From Halobacteriovoraceae bacterium (lineage in GTDB: Bacteria; Bdellovibrionota; Bacteriovoracia; Bacteriovoracales; Bacteriovoracaceae): a stretch of DNA of 64,000 bases. The stretch lies in the NCBI GenBank assembly GCA_002711995.1, contig PASN01000013.1, forward strand, positions 186,001 through 250,000, written 5' to 3'. The notes under the pieces are model-generated. The model saw nothing but the letters and a program-made list of their open reading frames with translations, was not told the origin of the DNA and did not search any database. Position numbers and translations under genes: made by a program. Below, piece by piece: positions 16,535 through 25,422 of this stretch (positions are counted from its first letter, which is position 1; every line of letters starts with the position of its first letter).

Positions 16535-16920
16535 TTAGAATTCTTATTCTTGGACTCATTTTTTCTATGCCTATCTATGCGCAAGAAAAAACGGTTGGAA
16601 GACTGTACTTCCAAGAATTTATGGGACATTTACATGAAGAGCCTGTCGACTCAAGCGCAAGCCTTACGGCAATTCAGTGCGCTCACTCCTTAAAAGTTAT
16701 CGAGAAAAAAGGTGTAAACGTGCCCTTGGGTTGGATGCTGGTCAAGGCCGGCGAAGACTTAGGCTTTGTTCGTTCTAAGTTTCTTGGAAAAAGTCGTCCT
16801 GAATGCTTTCAAGAAAAATATCCAAAGTTCTATAGCAAGCTAAACTTTGATCTCGCCGACCTTTATTATTGGGGAAGGTTAAACGATCATTTTATTGAAG
16901 GGGAGAGTCAAGCAAGATGA
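16522..16920 (+). CDS. Small exported protein of unknown function
   Basis: This 132-residue protein overlaps the end of lapB by 13 bp and the next gene by 4 bp. Its signal peptide is MESVIRILILGLIFSMPIYA. The mature part has two cysteines (AIQCAH, RPECFQ) that could pair. Context points to an envelope role together with the following two genes. No family recognised. Confidence 0.7.
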   Translation: MESVIRILILGLIFSMPIYAQEKTVGRLYFQEFMGHLHEEPVDSSASLTAIQCAHSLKVIEKKGVNVPLGWMLVKAGEDLGFVRSKFLGKSRPECFQEKYPKFYSKLNFDLADLYYWGRLNDHFIEGESQAR

Positions 16921-17786
16921 AGTGGCGCTCTCTTTTCCTATCTATTTTAATCTTCGGTTATGCATCTGCTCAAGTAAAAACCTCAGAAGAGCTCAAAGAC
17001 GAAGTTATAGATTATTCCAATATTCAAAAGCTTCTTAAAAAGGATGGGCTTGAGAAAAACGCCAAGCTTAAAAAGAAGATTGTTCAACAGATTAAAGTTG
17101 AAAAAGAAAAGATAAAAACTGAGAAGTTCCACTATCCATCGAAGGAAGACTTTTGGGGATTTGCCAGTCGAATGTGGCTTGTAAAGAACGCACAGGAATT
17201 AAAGTGGGATGTGCCTAGGCCTGATTATGGAATTAGGGAGAGGTTTAGAAAACTTTTAGAAGAGTTTGGCTATTTTAATGAAAAGTTCAAGATTCTTATC
17301 GTGGATTCTCCAAATATAGCAAGGCTAGGGCTTCCTTCTTCCAAAAATGAGAGTCTTTTCATTTTATCGCTGCCTTTTATGAGGGCGCTGGATCTCACAA
17401 AAACTGATATAAGCCTTCTTCTTCTTGAGGACTTCTTTAGGTTGAAAGAAGAAATGTTTAAAAACAACTTGAATGTTGACACCTCCTTTGTGGGAGGCAA
17501 CTTTGCCAAGTCTGAATTTAACAAGGTCGCGCTATTGAAAGTGCTCAAGGCTTATGGAGAAGTAGCCTATAAACGAGGCTTCAGCTTTCAACAACAATAT
17601 GAGCTTACTAAGAAGATGGACAAAGTGTTGAAGTCTAAACCAGAAGTATGGAACTCGTACTTTCAAGTCCTGAAAAAGATTGATCAACTTGTTAAAAACA
17701 ATCTCATGTATAAGAACTATTTGAAGATCTATCCTTCTCCTGAACTTCAAATACAGTGGTTGAGTCCTAAAAAGAAGGTTCTGTGA
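16917..17786 (+). CDS. Exported protein, possibly a degenerate M48-like peptidase
   Basis: This 289-residue protein has signal peptide MKWRSLFLSILIFGYASA followed by a lysine-rich helical segment. The middle reads SPNIARLGLPSSKNESLFILS and then LTKTDISLLLLEDFFR. The order (PxxN-A-x-x-LP, a beta strand, then a helix) recalls M48 metallopeptidases, in which the helix carries HExxH; here LEDFF stands in that position, so zinc binding is lost. This is a weak inference; the protein may be unrelated. It overlaps both neighbours by 4 bp, so it is translationally coupled in the lapB operon. Confidence 0.6.
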   Translation: MKWRSLFLSILIFGYASAQVKTSEELKDEVIDYSNIQKLLKKDGLEKNAKLKKKIVQQIKVEKEKIKTEKFHYPSKEDFWGFASRMWLVKNAQELKWDVPRPDYGIRERFRKLLEEFGYFNEKFKILIVDSPNIARLGLPSSKNESLFILSLPFMRALDLTKTDISLLLLEDFFRLKEEMFKNNLNVDTSFVGGNFAKSEFNKVALLKVLKAYGEVAYKRGFSFQQQYELTKKMDKVLKSKPEVWNSYFQVLKKIDQLVKNNLMYKNYLKIYPSPELQIQWLSPKKKVL

Positions 17787-18613
17787 CAGCTGTGTTGTCC
17801 AATCTCTTTTTTTCAAGTTCCGCCAGAAAAACATTGGTGTACTATTCAGGTTTCTGCTTTTTATTCCTTCTTACTTATTTGGCCCTGGTAAGCACGATCT
17901 CTTTCTTTCATTTTTTGCTAGACCATGAAATGAGAGTGATAGAGAGATGGCTTACGATGAACGCTTGGGAAACCTTGGTTTTGGCCAAAGCTGTGGCCGC
18001 ATTCATAATCTTAAAAGCGCTCCATCTTAATAATTATCTAGTCACTGGCGGAGTGGATTTACTAAAAAAAAGCGAATTAGCTCCTGAAAGAAAAGCTCTG
18101 GCCTTGATTTTTTATCTGGGAGTCTTTTTTAGCGCAATGGCATTTCAGTTTGGACAGGTTGTGCTAAATGAAAGGGGGATGGACTATGTCCTGACTTCCT
18201 ATCTGGGCTCAATGCTTTTTTATTTGATTGATTTCTTTGTAATATTCAACTTGATCCATCACAACCCTTTACAAAGAAGAAGACAGAAAGTGCTTTTATG
18301 TCTTGCTTTGCCTGCTTTGTTCCTTTTGTCCACTAAAAGCGCCATGCCGTATGTGGATAAGCAGAGCTTGTTTTTGGCCCTGCATTTTGGCTCAATGACT
18401 GCACTAATGGCCAAGGCACATAACAATACTGGCAATATACTATTTTACTCCCTTCTTATCATTGGACCTATGAGCGTGTTGTTTGGAGTGGACTTGGTTT
18501 GGGCGGATGATTACTCAAAATATCTTTATCCCTCTCATACTCCCATATTAGGGGTTTTACTTATATGGTTGACGGGCTTCATTTACTATTTTAGGACAAA
18601 CCATCCGGGTTGA
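17783..18613 (+). CDS. Polytopic membrane protein of unknown function
   Basis: A 276-residue integral membrane protein with about seven to eight hydrophobic segments, spread over the whole length and ending with a C-terminal helix before FRTNHPG. The GTG start overlaps the previous stop by 4 bp. Charged loops such as HHNPLQRRRQK suggest cytoplasmic sides. It is the last gene of the sppA-lapB unit, and the promoter of tolQ begins inside its end. No family recognised. Confidence 0.65.
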   Translation: MTAVLSNLFFSSSARKTLVYYSGFCFLFLLTYLALVSTISFFHFLLDHEMRVIERWLTMNAWETLVLAKAVAAFIILKALHLNNYLVTGGVDLLKKSELAPERKALALIFYLGVFFSAMAFQFGQVVLNERGMDYVLTSYLGSMLFYLIDFFVIFNLIHHNPLQRRRQKVLLCLALPALFLLSTKSAMPYVDKQSLFLALHFGSMTALMAKAHNNTGNILFYSLLIIGPMSVLFGVDLVWADDYSKYLYPSHTPILGVLLIWLTGFIYYFRTNHPG

Positions 18614-18638
18614 CGAAGGCGCTCGCCGATCTCATAAT
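18610..18638 (+). promoter_or_regulatory. Promoter of the tol operon
   Basis: TTGACG (18610-18615), 17 bp, CATAAT (18633-18638), 23 bp before the tolQ ATG. This is a near-consensus housekeeping promoter overlapping the end of the upstream gene. Confidence 0.65.
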
Positions 18639-18661
18639 CGTAGTAATCTTAGGAGCTTAAT

Positions 18662-19381
18662 ATGTCCGAAAAAATGAATATTTTGGAAATTCTACTACAA
18701 TCAGGAATCGTTGTTCAATTGGTGCTTTTGATGTTGATCGCAGCATCGGTTTTATCGTGGGCGATAATTTTTCAAAAAAAGAAAGCTTTTGAAAAGGCCG
18801 AAAATGCTAATGAAAACTTTGCAGAGTTCTTTGGAACAAATCAATCTCTCGCAGAGATCTTTGAAAAGGCGAGTGAGAATTCTGACTCCACTGTAGGCCA
18901 CATGTTTAGACGGGGCTATATCGAACTTACCAAAATAAAAGAGAAGCTAAAGTCCGCTGGGATTGAGGATCAATACGCAAGCTATGTTCGTGAAAATGGC
19001 ATATACGCATTGGAGAGAGCGCTAAAACAAGGTGTAAACGACGCCAACTCTAAAATAGAACACCGTTTGCCAATCCTTGCGAGTATTGGATCAATCACTC
19101 CATTTGTTGGATTGTTTGGAACTGTATGGGGCATTATCGACTCTTTCACAGGCCTTGCCACTGGAGGAGGAAGCATTGAGGCTGTAGCTCCAGGTATTGC
19201 GGAAGCGCTTGTTGCAACTGCGGTAGGCCTTGCTGCTGCAATACCTGCTGTGTGGGCATATAACTATTTTAGCTCTCGCTTGAATCAAATGAACTCGGAT
19301 ATGGAGAGCTTTGGGCAAGAGTTTATGAACCTTATTGAAAGAAGCCTTTTAAGTTCAAGGGACAAAGATGGCGTTCAATAA
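18662..19381 (+). CDS. tolQ: TolQ/ExbB-type proton channel protein
   Basis: This 239-residue inner-membrane protein forms, with TolR, the proton-driven motor that powers TolA and keeps the outer membrane joined to the cell wall during division. Its layout is a first membrane helix (about 15-35), a long cytoplasmic region, then LASIGSITPFVGLFGTVWGI and a third helix EALVATAVGLAAAIPAVWAYNY. TAGGAGCTTA precedes the ATG. The tolB gene downstream argues for Tol rather than Exb. It overlaps tolR by 14 bp. Confidence 0.92.
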   Translation: MSEKMNILEILLQSGIVVQLVLLMLIAASVLSWAIIFQKKKAFEKAENANENFAEFFGTNQSLAEIFEKASENSDSTVGHMFRRGYIELTKIKEKLKSAGIEDQYASYVRENGIYALERALKQGVNDANSKIEHRLPILASIGSITPFVGLFGTVWGIIDSFTGLATGGGSIEAVAPGIAEALVATAVGLAAAIPAVWAYNYFSSRLNQMNSDMESFGQEFMNLIERSLLSSRDKDGVQ

Positions 19382-19781
19382 TCCACGAAAAAACGGCCCG
19401 ATATCAGAAATCAATGTTACGCCCCTTGTGGATGTAATGTTGGTTCTACTTGTGATCTTTATGATCACCGCGCCTATGATGTTTAGCGGAGTCAAACTAG
19501 ACCTTCCAAAGACAAGGAAAGTGAACAACGTTAAGCTTACCAGCGAGCAGGTTATTCTTTCTGTAAGCGGCGCTGGTGAGTTCTACTTGGGAAAAGAAAA
19601 GTTTCTCAGAGAAGAGCTTCAACAGGCCATCGTTAAAAGGTTCAAAGAAACCCAAACTGACACTCTTTACCTTAGAGCTGATTATCAATTGAAGTATGGC
19701 AATATTGCCGACCTTATTGCTGAGCTTAAAAAATCTGGAGTGCACAAAATCGCGCTCGTCACAGAGATAAAGAAGAAATGA
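19368..19781 (+). CDS. tolR: TolR/ExbD-type protein
   Basis: This 137-residue protein has one membrane helix with the conserved aspartate in INVTPLVDVMLVLLVIFMIT, the proton-binding residue of the TolQR motor. The periplasmic domain ends with LRADYQLKYGNIADLIAELK, typical of the family. It overlaps tolQ and the following gene (4 bp), so all three are translationally coupled. Confidence 0.92.
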   Translation: MAFNNPRKNGPISEINVTPLVDVMLVLLVIFMITAPMMFSGVKLDLPKTRKVNNVKLTSEQVILSVSGAGEFYLGKEKFLREELQQAIVKRFKETQTDTLYLRADYQLKYGNIADLIAELKKSGVHKIALVTEIKKK

Positions 19782-20569
19782 CAGAAAGCTTTTTGCATTC
19801 CAATCGTTTAAAAAACGACTCTCTTGGGAAGTTCTTTTCCCTGGCCCTGAGCGCTCATGTGCTGTTGGCGGCTTTTGCATATTTGATCTCTTTCGTATTT
19901 AACTTTCAACTTTTTGAGTCTAAAAACAAAAACGCTGATGTTATTCAGTCCTCGGTTAGAGTTGACGTGGTTGGAATGCCAAAGTTCACAGTGCAAGAAC
20001 TTAAAAATCTTGATCCAACTGCAACCTCTGTAGGGCAGAAGGTGGATAGCACTCCCAAAAAGGCCGAGGTGGAGTCCAAGTCTGATGTTGAATTCAAAAC
20101 AACTGAGAAAAAAGTAAAATTGTCTTCTCTTTTTAGCAGCTTAAGCAAAAGGCCTGTTAAAAAGACAAAAAAAAGAAAAAAGAAAGGAAGTGTTCTTTCG
20201 GCTAAAGAGTTGAACTCTTTGGCCCTTGAAGGAAATAAGGTTAGCAAAGGACAGTCGCTGGTAGGGGACTCTCTTAAAGGCGCTCAAGGGGCCTACATTG
20301 AATATGTGTCAGCGATGCCTTCATATGTGAGACCTTACTGGAAGCTTCCCTCCTATCTATTGGACAAGGGGTTGAAGGCCAGAATAAGAGTTTATGTTTC
20401 CCAAAGTGGAAGAATAATAAAAACCGAAATTTATGAATCTAGTGGAGTTGGAGAGTTTGATAAACGAGCTCTTGAAGCGCTGAAGAAAACAGGATCGTTT
20501 CCAGCACCTGAAAAATCCATATGGACTCGCTTAACCTCAGGGGACGTCATACTAGGCTTTCCTCTATAG
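19778..20569 (+). CDS. tolA: TolA/TonB-like energy transducer
   Basis: A 263-residue protein. An N-terminal membrane helix (about 20-42) contains SAHVLLAAFAYL, matching the SHxxH-type anchor of TonB/TolA. A charged, lysine-rich linker (about 60-140, with KKTKKRKKKG) follows. The C-terminal TonB domain (about 180-263) holds LKARIRVYVSQSGRIIKTEI and KRALEALKK. Position between tolR and tolB indicates it plays the TolA role, although the C-terminal fold is of TonB type, as is common outside the Gammaproteobacteria. It overlaps tolR by 4 bp. Confidence 0.82.
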   Translation: MTESFLHSNRLKNDSLGKFFSLALSAHVLLAAFAYLISFVFNFQLFESKNKNADVIQSSVRVDVVGMPKFTVQELKNLDPTATSVGQKVDSTPKKAEVESKSDVEFKTTEKKVKLSSLFSSLSKRPVKKTKKRKKKGSVLSAKELNSLALEGNKVSKGQSLVGDSLKGAQGAYIEYVSAMPSYVRPYWKLPSYLLDKGLKARIRVYVSQSGRIIKTEIYESSGVGEFDKRALEALKKTGSFPAPEKSIWTRLTSGDVILGFPL

Positions 20570-20598
20570 TTTTAGCGAGAAAATACAAAGGGAGTTGT

Positions 20599-21951
20599 AT
20601 GTTTAAGTTGATCATAGCCGCACTTTTAATATTTGGACTAAATGCTTTTTCCCAAGATGACACTGTAACAATTGTTGCTGTTGGTGAGGCAGAGCAAGAG
20701 AAAGACACTCTTGTTTTCTCAAAACTTAAAGAAGACGCCAAATACAAAGGCGAAGAGGCCAACACAATTAAAGAGCTTGAAAATCTTCTAATAGAAGACT
20801 TCAAATTCTATCGTCATCTTTTTGAAATAAAAGAGGAAAGACCAAGTTACACTGACTCCCCTAAATTTGAAGAGGACTCTCTTGAGACGAGATACCTCGT
20901 TACTATGAGAACTTATGAGAAAGAAAACGCTCTATGGGGTGAGTTCAAAATCTATGACATCCTAAATAAACGATTGGCCGGCTCTGTAAATGAGAAAATT
21001 TGGATAAAGAATATTAGAAAGTTTGGGCATACTGTTGCGAATAGGCTCTACAAGTCAATCACCGGAGAAGAGTCAATATTTAACACGAAGATAGTTTTTA
21101 TTTCTGACAGAACGAGCCGTGGGAAAGACGTCAGAAAAGAAATATATATTATGGATTTTGATGGTGAGAAAAAACAAAGAATCACTTTTAAGAATTCGCT
21201 TATTCTTTCACCGGCCATCTCACCTGATAATACGCAGCTATTATTCACTTCTATTGAAAGCCGTTGGCAAAAATCAAAAGACGGAAGACCTAGAAAGGTT
21301 CAAAACCTTAATCTCTATCTATATGACCTTAAAACAAGAAAGCAAAAGGTTGTATCTAGTGTGAAAGGGATTAACTCTGGGGCCATCTTCAGCGCAGACG
21401 GTGAGGATATCTACCTGACCCTAAGTAACCTGAAAAACGCTGACATATATAAAATGAACCTGAAAACTCGCAAAAAACAAAGAGTTACCAAACATTTCTT
21501 GGATGATGTTGACCCGCATATCAATAAAGACGGCTCACTTATGACTTTTCTCTCCGGTAGAAGCGGAAAGGCCATGATCTACACAATGGATCCTTCCCAG
21601 GTGGAAAAAGACGTAAAAAGAATTAGTTACGTGGGCAGATTCAATGCTTCTCCGAGATTCTCTCCTGACGGGAAAGAGATAGTGTTCTCATCTTGGGTAG
21701 ATAACCGCTTTGATATCTATAAAATAGACAGTTCAGGCAACAATTTGGTCAGATTGACCAAAGATTTTGGGTCAAATGAAGAGCCGTGGTTCTCACCGGA
21801 CGGCCAATTCATTGTTTTTACGTCCCAAAGGGTTATAAACAGCAAAAAGGCCGAACAAGATATATACATAATGAACCGCGATGGGGAGATTATTAAGAAG
21901 CTTACAAATAACTATGGAAAAACCTTTACACCTAGGTGGTCTAACTTCTAG
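20599..21951 (+). CDS. tolB: TolB periplasmic beta-propeller protein
   Basis: A 450-residue exported protein with signal peptide MFKLIIAALLIFGLNAFS. An N-terminal alpha/beta domain is followed by WD40-like PD40 repeats, visible as ISPDNTQLLF, FSADGEDIYL, FSPDGKEIVFSSW and FSPDGQFIVFTS. TolB links the Tol complex to Pal and the outer membrane. The ORF is open from 20521, but the signal peptide and GGGAG before the ATG at 20599 fix the start. A pal gene does not follow, unlike the usual order. Confidence 0.92.
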   Translation: MFKLIIAALLIFGLNAFSQDDTVTIVAVGEAEQEKDTLVFSKLKEDAKYKGEEANTIKELENLLIEDFKFYRHLFEIKEERPSYTDSPKFEEDSLETRYLVTMRTYEKENALWGEFKIYDILNKRLAGSVNEKIWIKNIRKFGHTVANRLYKSITGEESIFNTKIVFISDRTSRGKDVRKEIYIMDFDGEKKQRITFKNSLILSPAISPDNTQLLFTSIESRWQKSKDGRPRKVQNLNLYLYDLKTRKQKVVSSVKGINSGAIFSADGEDIYLTLSNLKNADIYKMNLKTRKKQRVTKHFLDDVDPHINKDGSLMTFLSGRSGKAMIYTMDPSQVEKDVKRISYVGRFNASPRFSPDGKEIVFSSWVDNRFDIYKIDSSGNNLVRLTKDFGSNEEPWFSPDGQFIVFTSQRVINSKKAEQDIYIMNRDGEIIKKLTNNYGKTFTPRWSNF

Positions 21952-22000
21952 AAATTATTAGCATCTTTCATGTTTTTTTACATGCCTGATTAGATTAGTC

Positions 22001-22028
22001 TTGTAAAAAGTTTACGCACTGCTATACT
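22001..22028 (+). promoter_or_regulatory. Promoter of the enhancer-binding-like regulator
   Basis: TTGTAA (22001-22006), 16 bp, TATACT (22023-22028) with an extended TGC just before the -10. The start codon is 65 bp downstream. Confidence 0.5.
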
Positions 22029-22092
22029 ATGAATGTATTACACACTGTGTCATTTTTATGCATTTCATATTTATAGTGTAAAGGAGATCAAC

Positions 22093-23595
22093 ATGAAAAA
22101 CGCTTTGAACCAGAATGAAGTATCAACTCTTTCGACAGTTCTACTAACAAACCTTGACGAGAATGTATTTTTTAGCAAAATCTCTGATTTCGTAAAAAAG
22201 CAATTCGGAGAGTACAAAGTTCAGGTGTTCGAAGCTTTTGAAGACGGATCGACTCAACTTAAAGCTGAAAATGGCAAAGTTATTGAAGATGGTCTTGTAT
22301 ATGATAAGGGACAAGGCCTTTCAGGATACGTTGCTAGAATGAAAAGAGCTTACTACTCCAACTCTAAAAGAGATCCTTTACTAGCGACTACTAAAAGAGA
22401 CGCTTGCGTTGAATCTGAACTTTGCACGCCAATTATTGTGGAAGGAATGATTCTTGGAACTATTCATGTTCAAAGTAAAAAAGAAGATCGTAAATTTTCT
22501 GAATCAGATATCGAAATTATTAAAGAGATTCTAGACAGTCTAGAGTCACCGCTTAAAAACTTAAAAATGTACCTAATTGCAAAACATCTTAATAGAGAGT
22601 TGCAAGATCAAATCGCTGCTAAAGAAGAAGAGCTAAAGCTAAGAGGTCCTGTATCTAAAGGCCAAAAGCAAATTGTAGATAAAATTGAAATTATTGGTCA
22701 CTCCAACGCTATTATGGAAGTGAAAAATATCGCTAAAAGAGTTGCTGGAGAGGACTTTCCTGTAATGATCATTGGTGAGTCTGGATGTGGTAAAAAGCTT
22801 CTTGCTAAGAAGATCCACTCTTTAAGCTCTAGAAATGAGAGTCCTGTTGAAGTTCTTCATTGTTCGGCCATCGAAGAGTCTCAAATGGAAATTGAACTTT
22901 TTGGCACAAACGAACGTCCTGGTATCTTTGAAAGATCAAATGGCGGAACTTTGATTCTAGACTGTATTGAAGAACTATCACTTAATATCCAAGCAAAGAT
23001 TCTAAGAACTTTGCTTAGCGGTGAAATCTACAAAGTAGGATCAAATTCTCCGACATCAGTAAACGTAAGAATGGTATCAACAAATAAAGAGCCTCTTGAA
23101 ACAGCAGTGGAAGAGGGAAGATTTAGAGAAGATCTTCTTTATAGATTGAATATTGTGAAAATCGACATGCCTTCATTGAAGGAAAGAAGAGATGATATCA
23201 AAGTTCTTTCTGAGTTCTTTATGAACCAAGGGAAAGCTCAAGAAGACTATAAAATTCTTACGAGCAAAGCGGTAGAGAAACTTGTTAACTACAGATGGCC
23301 AGGAAATATCCAAGAATTGAGAAATGTAATGGAAAGAACTTACATTCTTGCTGACGATAGATATGTTGACGAGCACCACTTGCCAAACCTTGTTGCTGAA
23401 GTGGTAGAAGAAGAAGCTCCTCAAGAAGACTTTAGCGAAATGACTTTGCATGAACTTGAAAAACTTCATATTATCAGAACTTTAGACCACTTGGGTGGCA
23501 ACAAAACGCGCGCAGCGAAAACATTGGGCATTACTGTTAAGACTCTATACAATAAGCTTCACAGCTACGGGTTGGTACAGGCAAAGTCTGAATAA
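22093..23595 (+). CDS. GAF/AAA+/Fis regulator, atypical enhancer-binding protein without GAFTGA loop
   Basis: A 500-residue protein with an N-terminal GAF domain (about 1-170), AAA+ domain (about 200-425) and C-terminal Fis-type helix-turn-helix (NKTRAAKTLGITVKTLYNKL). Walker A is GESGCGKK near residue 228, and the arginine finger region GRFREDLLYRLN is present. Two hallmark elements are altered. Between ELFG and GIFERS (268-281) only TNERP is found, so the GAFTGA loop that contacts sigma-54 is absent. Walker B reads LILDCIEE (D290, C291), with the catalytic glutamate replaced by cysteine. It probably acts without opening sigma-54 promoters, for example as a repressor or a sigma-70 regulator. 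The start at 22093 is chosen for AAGGAGATCAAC; an upstream in-frame start at 22033 lacks one. Confidence 0.85.
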   Translation: MKNALNQNEVSTLSTVLLTNLDENVFFSKISDFVKKQFGEYKVQVFEAFEDGSTQLKAENGKVIEDGLVYDKGQGLSGYVARMKRAYYSNSKRDPLLATTKRDACVESELCTPIIVEGMILGTIHVQSKKEDRKFSESDIEIIKEILDSLESPLKNLKMYLIAKHLNRELQDQIAAKEEELKLRGPVSKGQKQIVDKIEIIGHSNAIMEVKNIAKRVAGEDFPVMIIGESGCGKKLLAKKIHSLSSRNESPVEVLHCSAIEESQMEIELFGTNERPGIFERSNGGTLILDCIEELSLNIQAKILRTLLSGEIYKVGSNSPTSVNVRMVSTNKEPLETAVEEGRFREDLLYRLNIVKIDMPSLKERRDDIKVLSEFFMNQGKAQEDYKILTSKAVEKLVNYRWPGNIQELRNVMERTYILADDRYVDEHHLPNLVAEVVEEEAPQEDFSEMTLHELEKLHIIRTLDHLGGNKTRAAKTLGITVKTLYNKLHSYGLVQAKSE

Positions 23596-23649
23596 TATTA
23601 ATTGATGAATCGCTAAGGTTTAACTAGAATACTCAAATAGGAGCTAATA

Positions 23650-23850
23650 ATGGCAAAACAAAAAGAACTTACGGCCAAGCAAAAAGAACATAACGCAGCA
23701 ATAAAAACATTTAAAGCAAGCAGTGAAGTTGAAAACTTCTACCGCTATATTGCTGACAATAATCTTAGAACTGAGGCCTATGAGCTAATGAAAGTGGTTT
23801 TGGAAAAAATCGCTCCTTCTAAGAAAAGATCAAAAAGAACTCTACAATAA
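23650..23850 (+). CDS. Small basic protein of unknown function
   Basis: A 66-residue lysine-rich protein (net basic, C-terminus KKRSKRTL) with the acidic-aromatic middle VENFYRYIADNNLRTEAYELM, predicted helical. TAGGAG precedes the ATG and a hairpin follows. Proteins of this size and charge can bind nucleic acid, but none is recognised. Confidence 0.65.
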   Translation: MAKQKELTAKQKEHNAAIKTFKASSEVENFYRYIADNNLRTEAYELMKVVLEKIAPSKKRSKRTLQ

Positions 23851-23859
23851 ATTAAAGGA

Positions 23860-23886
23860 AGAAAGGGCCTATAAGCGGCCCTTTCT
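23860..23886 (+). terminator. Hairpin between the small basic protein and the HD hydrolase
   Basis: AGAAAGGGCC and GGCCCTTTCT form a perfect 10-bp stem with a 7-nt loop. Only a broken T run follows, and the next start codon is 12 bp away, so it may be a leaky terminator or a regulatory stem. Confidence 0.55.
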
Positions 23887-23897
23887 ATTTCCAAGGA

Positions 23898-25328
23898 ATG
23901 GAAACAAAAACAAGAAACTCAAAAATTATCTTCGACCCACTTTACGGCTTTGTGCACATCACAGCCTTAGAATGGGAGATTATTCACACTCCTTTCTATC
24001 AGCGTCTTCGCTGGATAAAACAAATTGGATTTTCATGCTACACATTTCCGGGAGCCGAGCATTCTCGCTTTGGACACTCCATTGGAGTTATGCATAATGC
24101 TCACAAAATCGCCCAGTCGATAGGAAAGGCGGCGAGTGACGAAGACCTCTTTGACGATAAAGTTCAAAATAAAAGAAAGACTTGGCATCAGAACCTAAGG
24201 CTTGCGGCCTTGCTTCATGACCTTGGCACATTCTGTTTTTCTCATACTACTGAAATGGCCTATATTCGCTATGGTGAAACAACTAAGAGTAAAAACTCCA
24301 AAGGCCATCCTGATGATCATGAGCATCTTGGCTCTTGGATCATTAAGAACACAAACTTTAAAAATGGCATAACTCATATTTTAAAAACGAGAGGTATTAA
24401 TCCTCAAACCATCTCTGACCTTGTAAAAGGCGTGGCGGATGATCCACTGGCCAATCAAATTCTTCACTCAGAAATTGACTGTGATCGAATGGATTACCTT
24501 TTAAGAGACGCTCACTACACAGGTCTAAACTACGGAACCTACGATAGAGACTATCTTCTTCATCATTTTAGAGTCGTAAAAGTTGGGGATCAGGAAATCC
24601 TCGCCATAAAACACAACGCTCTTCACTGCGTAGAAGACTTTTTAAGCGCTAGGTTCGCTTGGTATTCCCAAGTTGTTAGATCTGGAAGAGGCGCAAAGTA
24701 TGACGCCCTTGCTGAAGAGTTGACTTACTATTTGCTGGAAAAGGGACAGATTTATAGTTACTCCCAGCTACTGGATATGGCCGCAAATGATCCTATGAAG
24801 TTTTATGGCTTCAATGATCAATACTTTATGGGACTTACTCATAGACTCTATACAGAAGGCTTTTTCGACAAAGATGTGAGAATGAAAGACATCGCTCACG
24901 CTCTATTATTGGAAGATTCGCCAAAGTCAATTAGAGTGGAGGCCTTTAGACAAAGAATTCTAAACCAAGACGATCAGTCTAAGACAGAAAAGATCATCAA
25001 AAGAGCGCATGAGAAGGTTCAAGAAATAAGAGATTATCTCAAAAAACATGGTGATGAGAAAGACTGGGTTGTTGCTGACATTCCGAAAAAAAGCATTGTG
25101 TTTGTTAAGTCAAAAAGACAAATCATCAAAAATAAAACTCAATCCAATGTTTTATTGGAAAGAGATCCTGTAAAAATTCTTTCCGAGACAGGTGAGGCCC
25201 AATTGCTTGTTGATGTGGACAACTCTACGATTTCACACCTTCAAAATACGTTTAACTTCGTACCAAATGTTTTTTGTTCAAAGTCTGCATATGAGCTCCT
25301 GGCAAAATCTGACATTTTGAATAGTTGA
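23898..25328 (+). CDS. HD-domain phosphohydrolase (dNTPase-like)
   Basis: A 476-residue protein of the HD superfamily, in the group of YwfO/SAMHD1-like hydrolases. The N-terminus IIFDPLYGFVHITALEWEII is typical. Metal ligands appear as HSRFGHSIG, LLHDLGTFCFSH and SEIDCDRMDYLLRDA. It may hydrolyse dNTPs or related nucleotides, which would fit a nucleotide-recycling lifestyle, but the substrate is not shown by sequence. The C-terminal third (VVADIPKKSIVF and onward) is less conserved. The AAGG before the ATG is unusually close (1 nt). Confidence 0.82.
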   Translation: METKTRNSKIIFDPLYGFVHITALEWEIIHTPFYQRLRWIKQIGFSCYTFPGAEHSRFGHSIGVMHNAHKIAQSIGKAASDEDLFDDKVQNKRKTWHQNLRLAALLHDLGTFCFSHTTEMAYIRYGETTKSKNSKGHPDDHEHLGSWIIKNTNFKNGITHILKTRGINPQTISDLVKGVADDPLANQILHSEIDCDRMDYLLRDAHYTGLNYGTYDRDYLLHHFRVVKVGDQEILAIKHNALHCVEDFLSARFAWYSQVVRSGRGAKYDALAEELTYYLLEKGQIYSYSQLLDMAANDPMKFYGFNDQYFMGLTHRLYTEGFFDKDVRMKDIAHALLLEDSPKSIRVEAFRQRILNQDDQSKTEKIIKRAHEKVQEIRDYLKKHGDEKDWVVADIPKKSIVFVKSKRQIIKNKTQSNVLLERDPVKILSETGEAQLLVDVDNSTISHLQNTFNFVPNVFCSKSAYELLAKSDILNS

Positions 25329-25388
25329 CGGGCAAACACGGTCTAGCGCATTTTTGCTATTGAATGCAAGTAGGTGAAAAAACAGATC

Positions 25389-25418
25389 TTTACTTTGTCC
25401 TGCCTGTAGCGTTAAAAT
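25389..25418 (+). promoter_or_regulatory. Candidate promoter of the ftsEX-envC operon
   Basis: TTTACT (25389-25394), 18 bp, TAAAAT (25413-25418), with the ftsE start 52 bp further on. Confidence 0.4.
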
Positions 25419-25422
25419 AATA

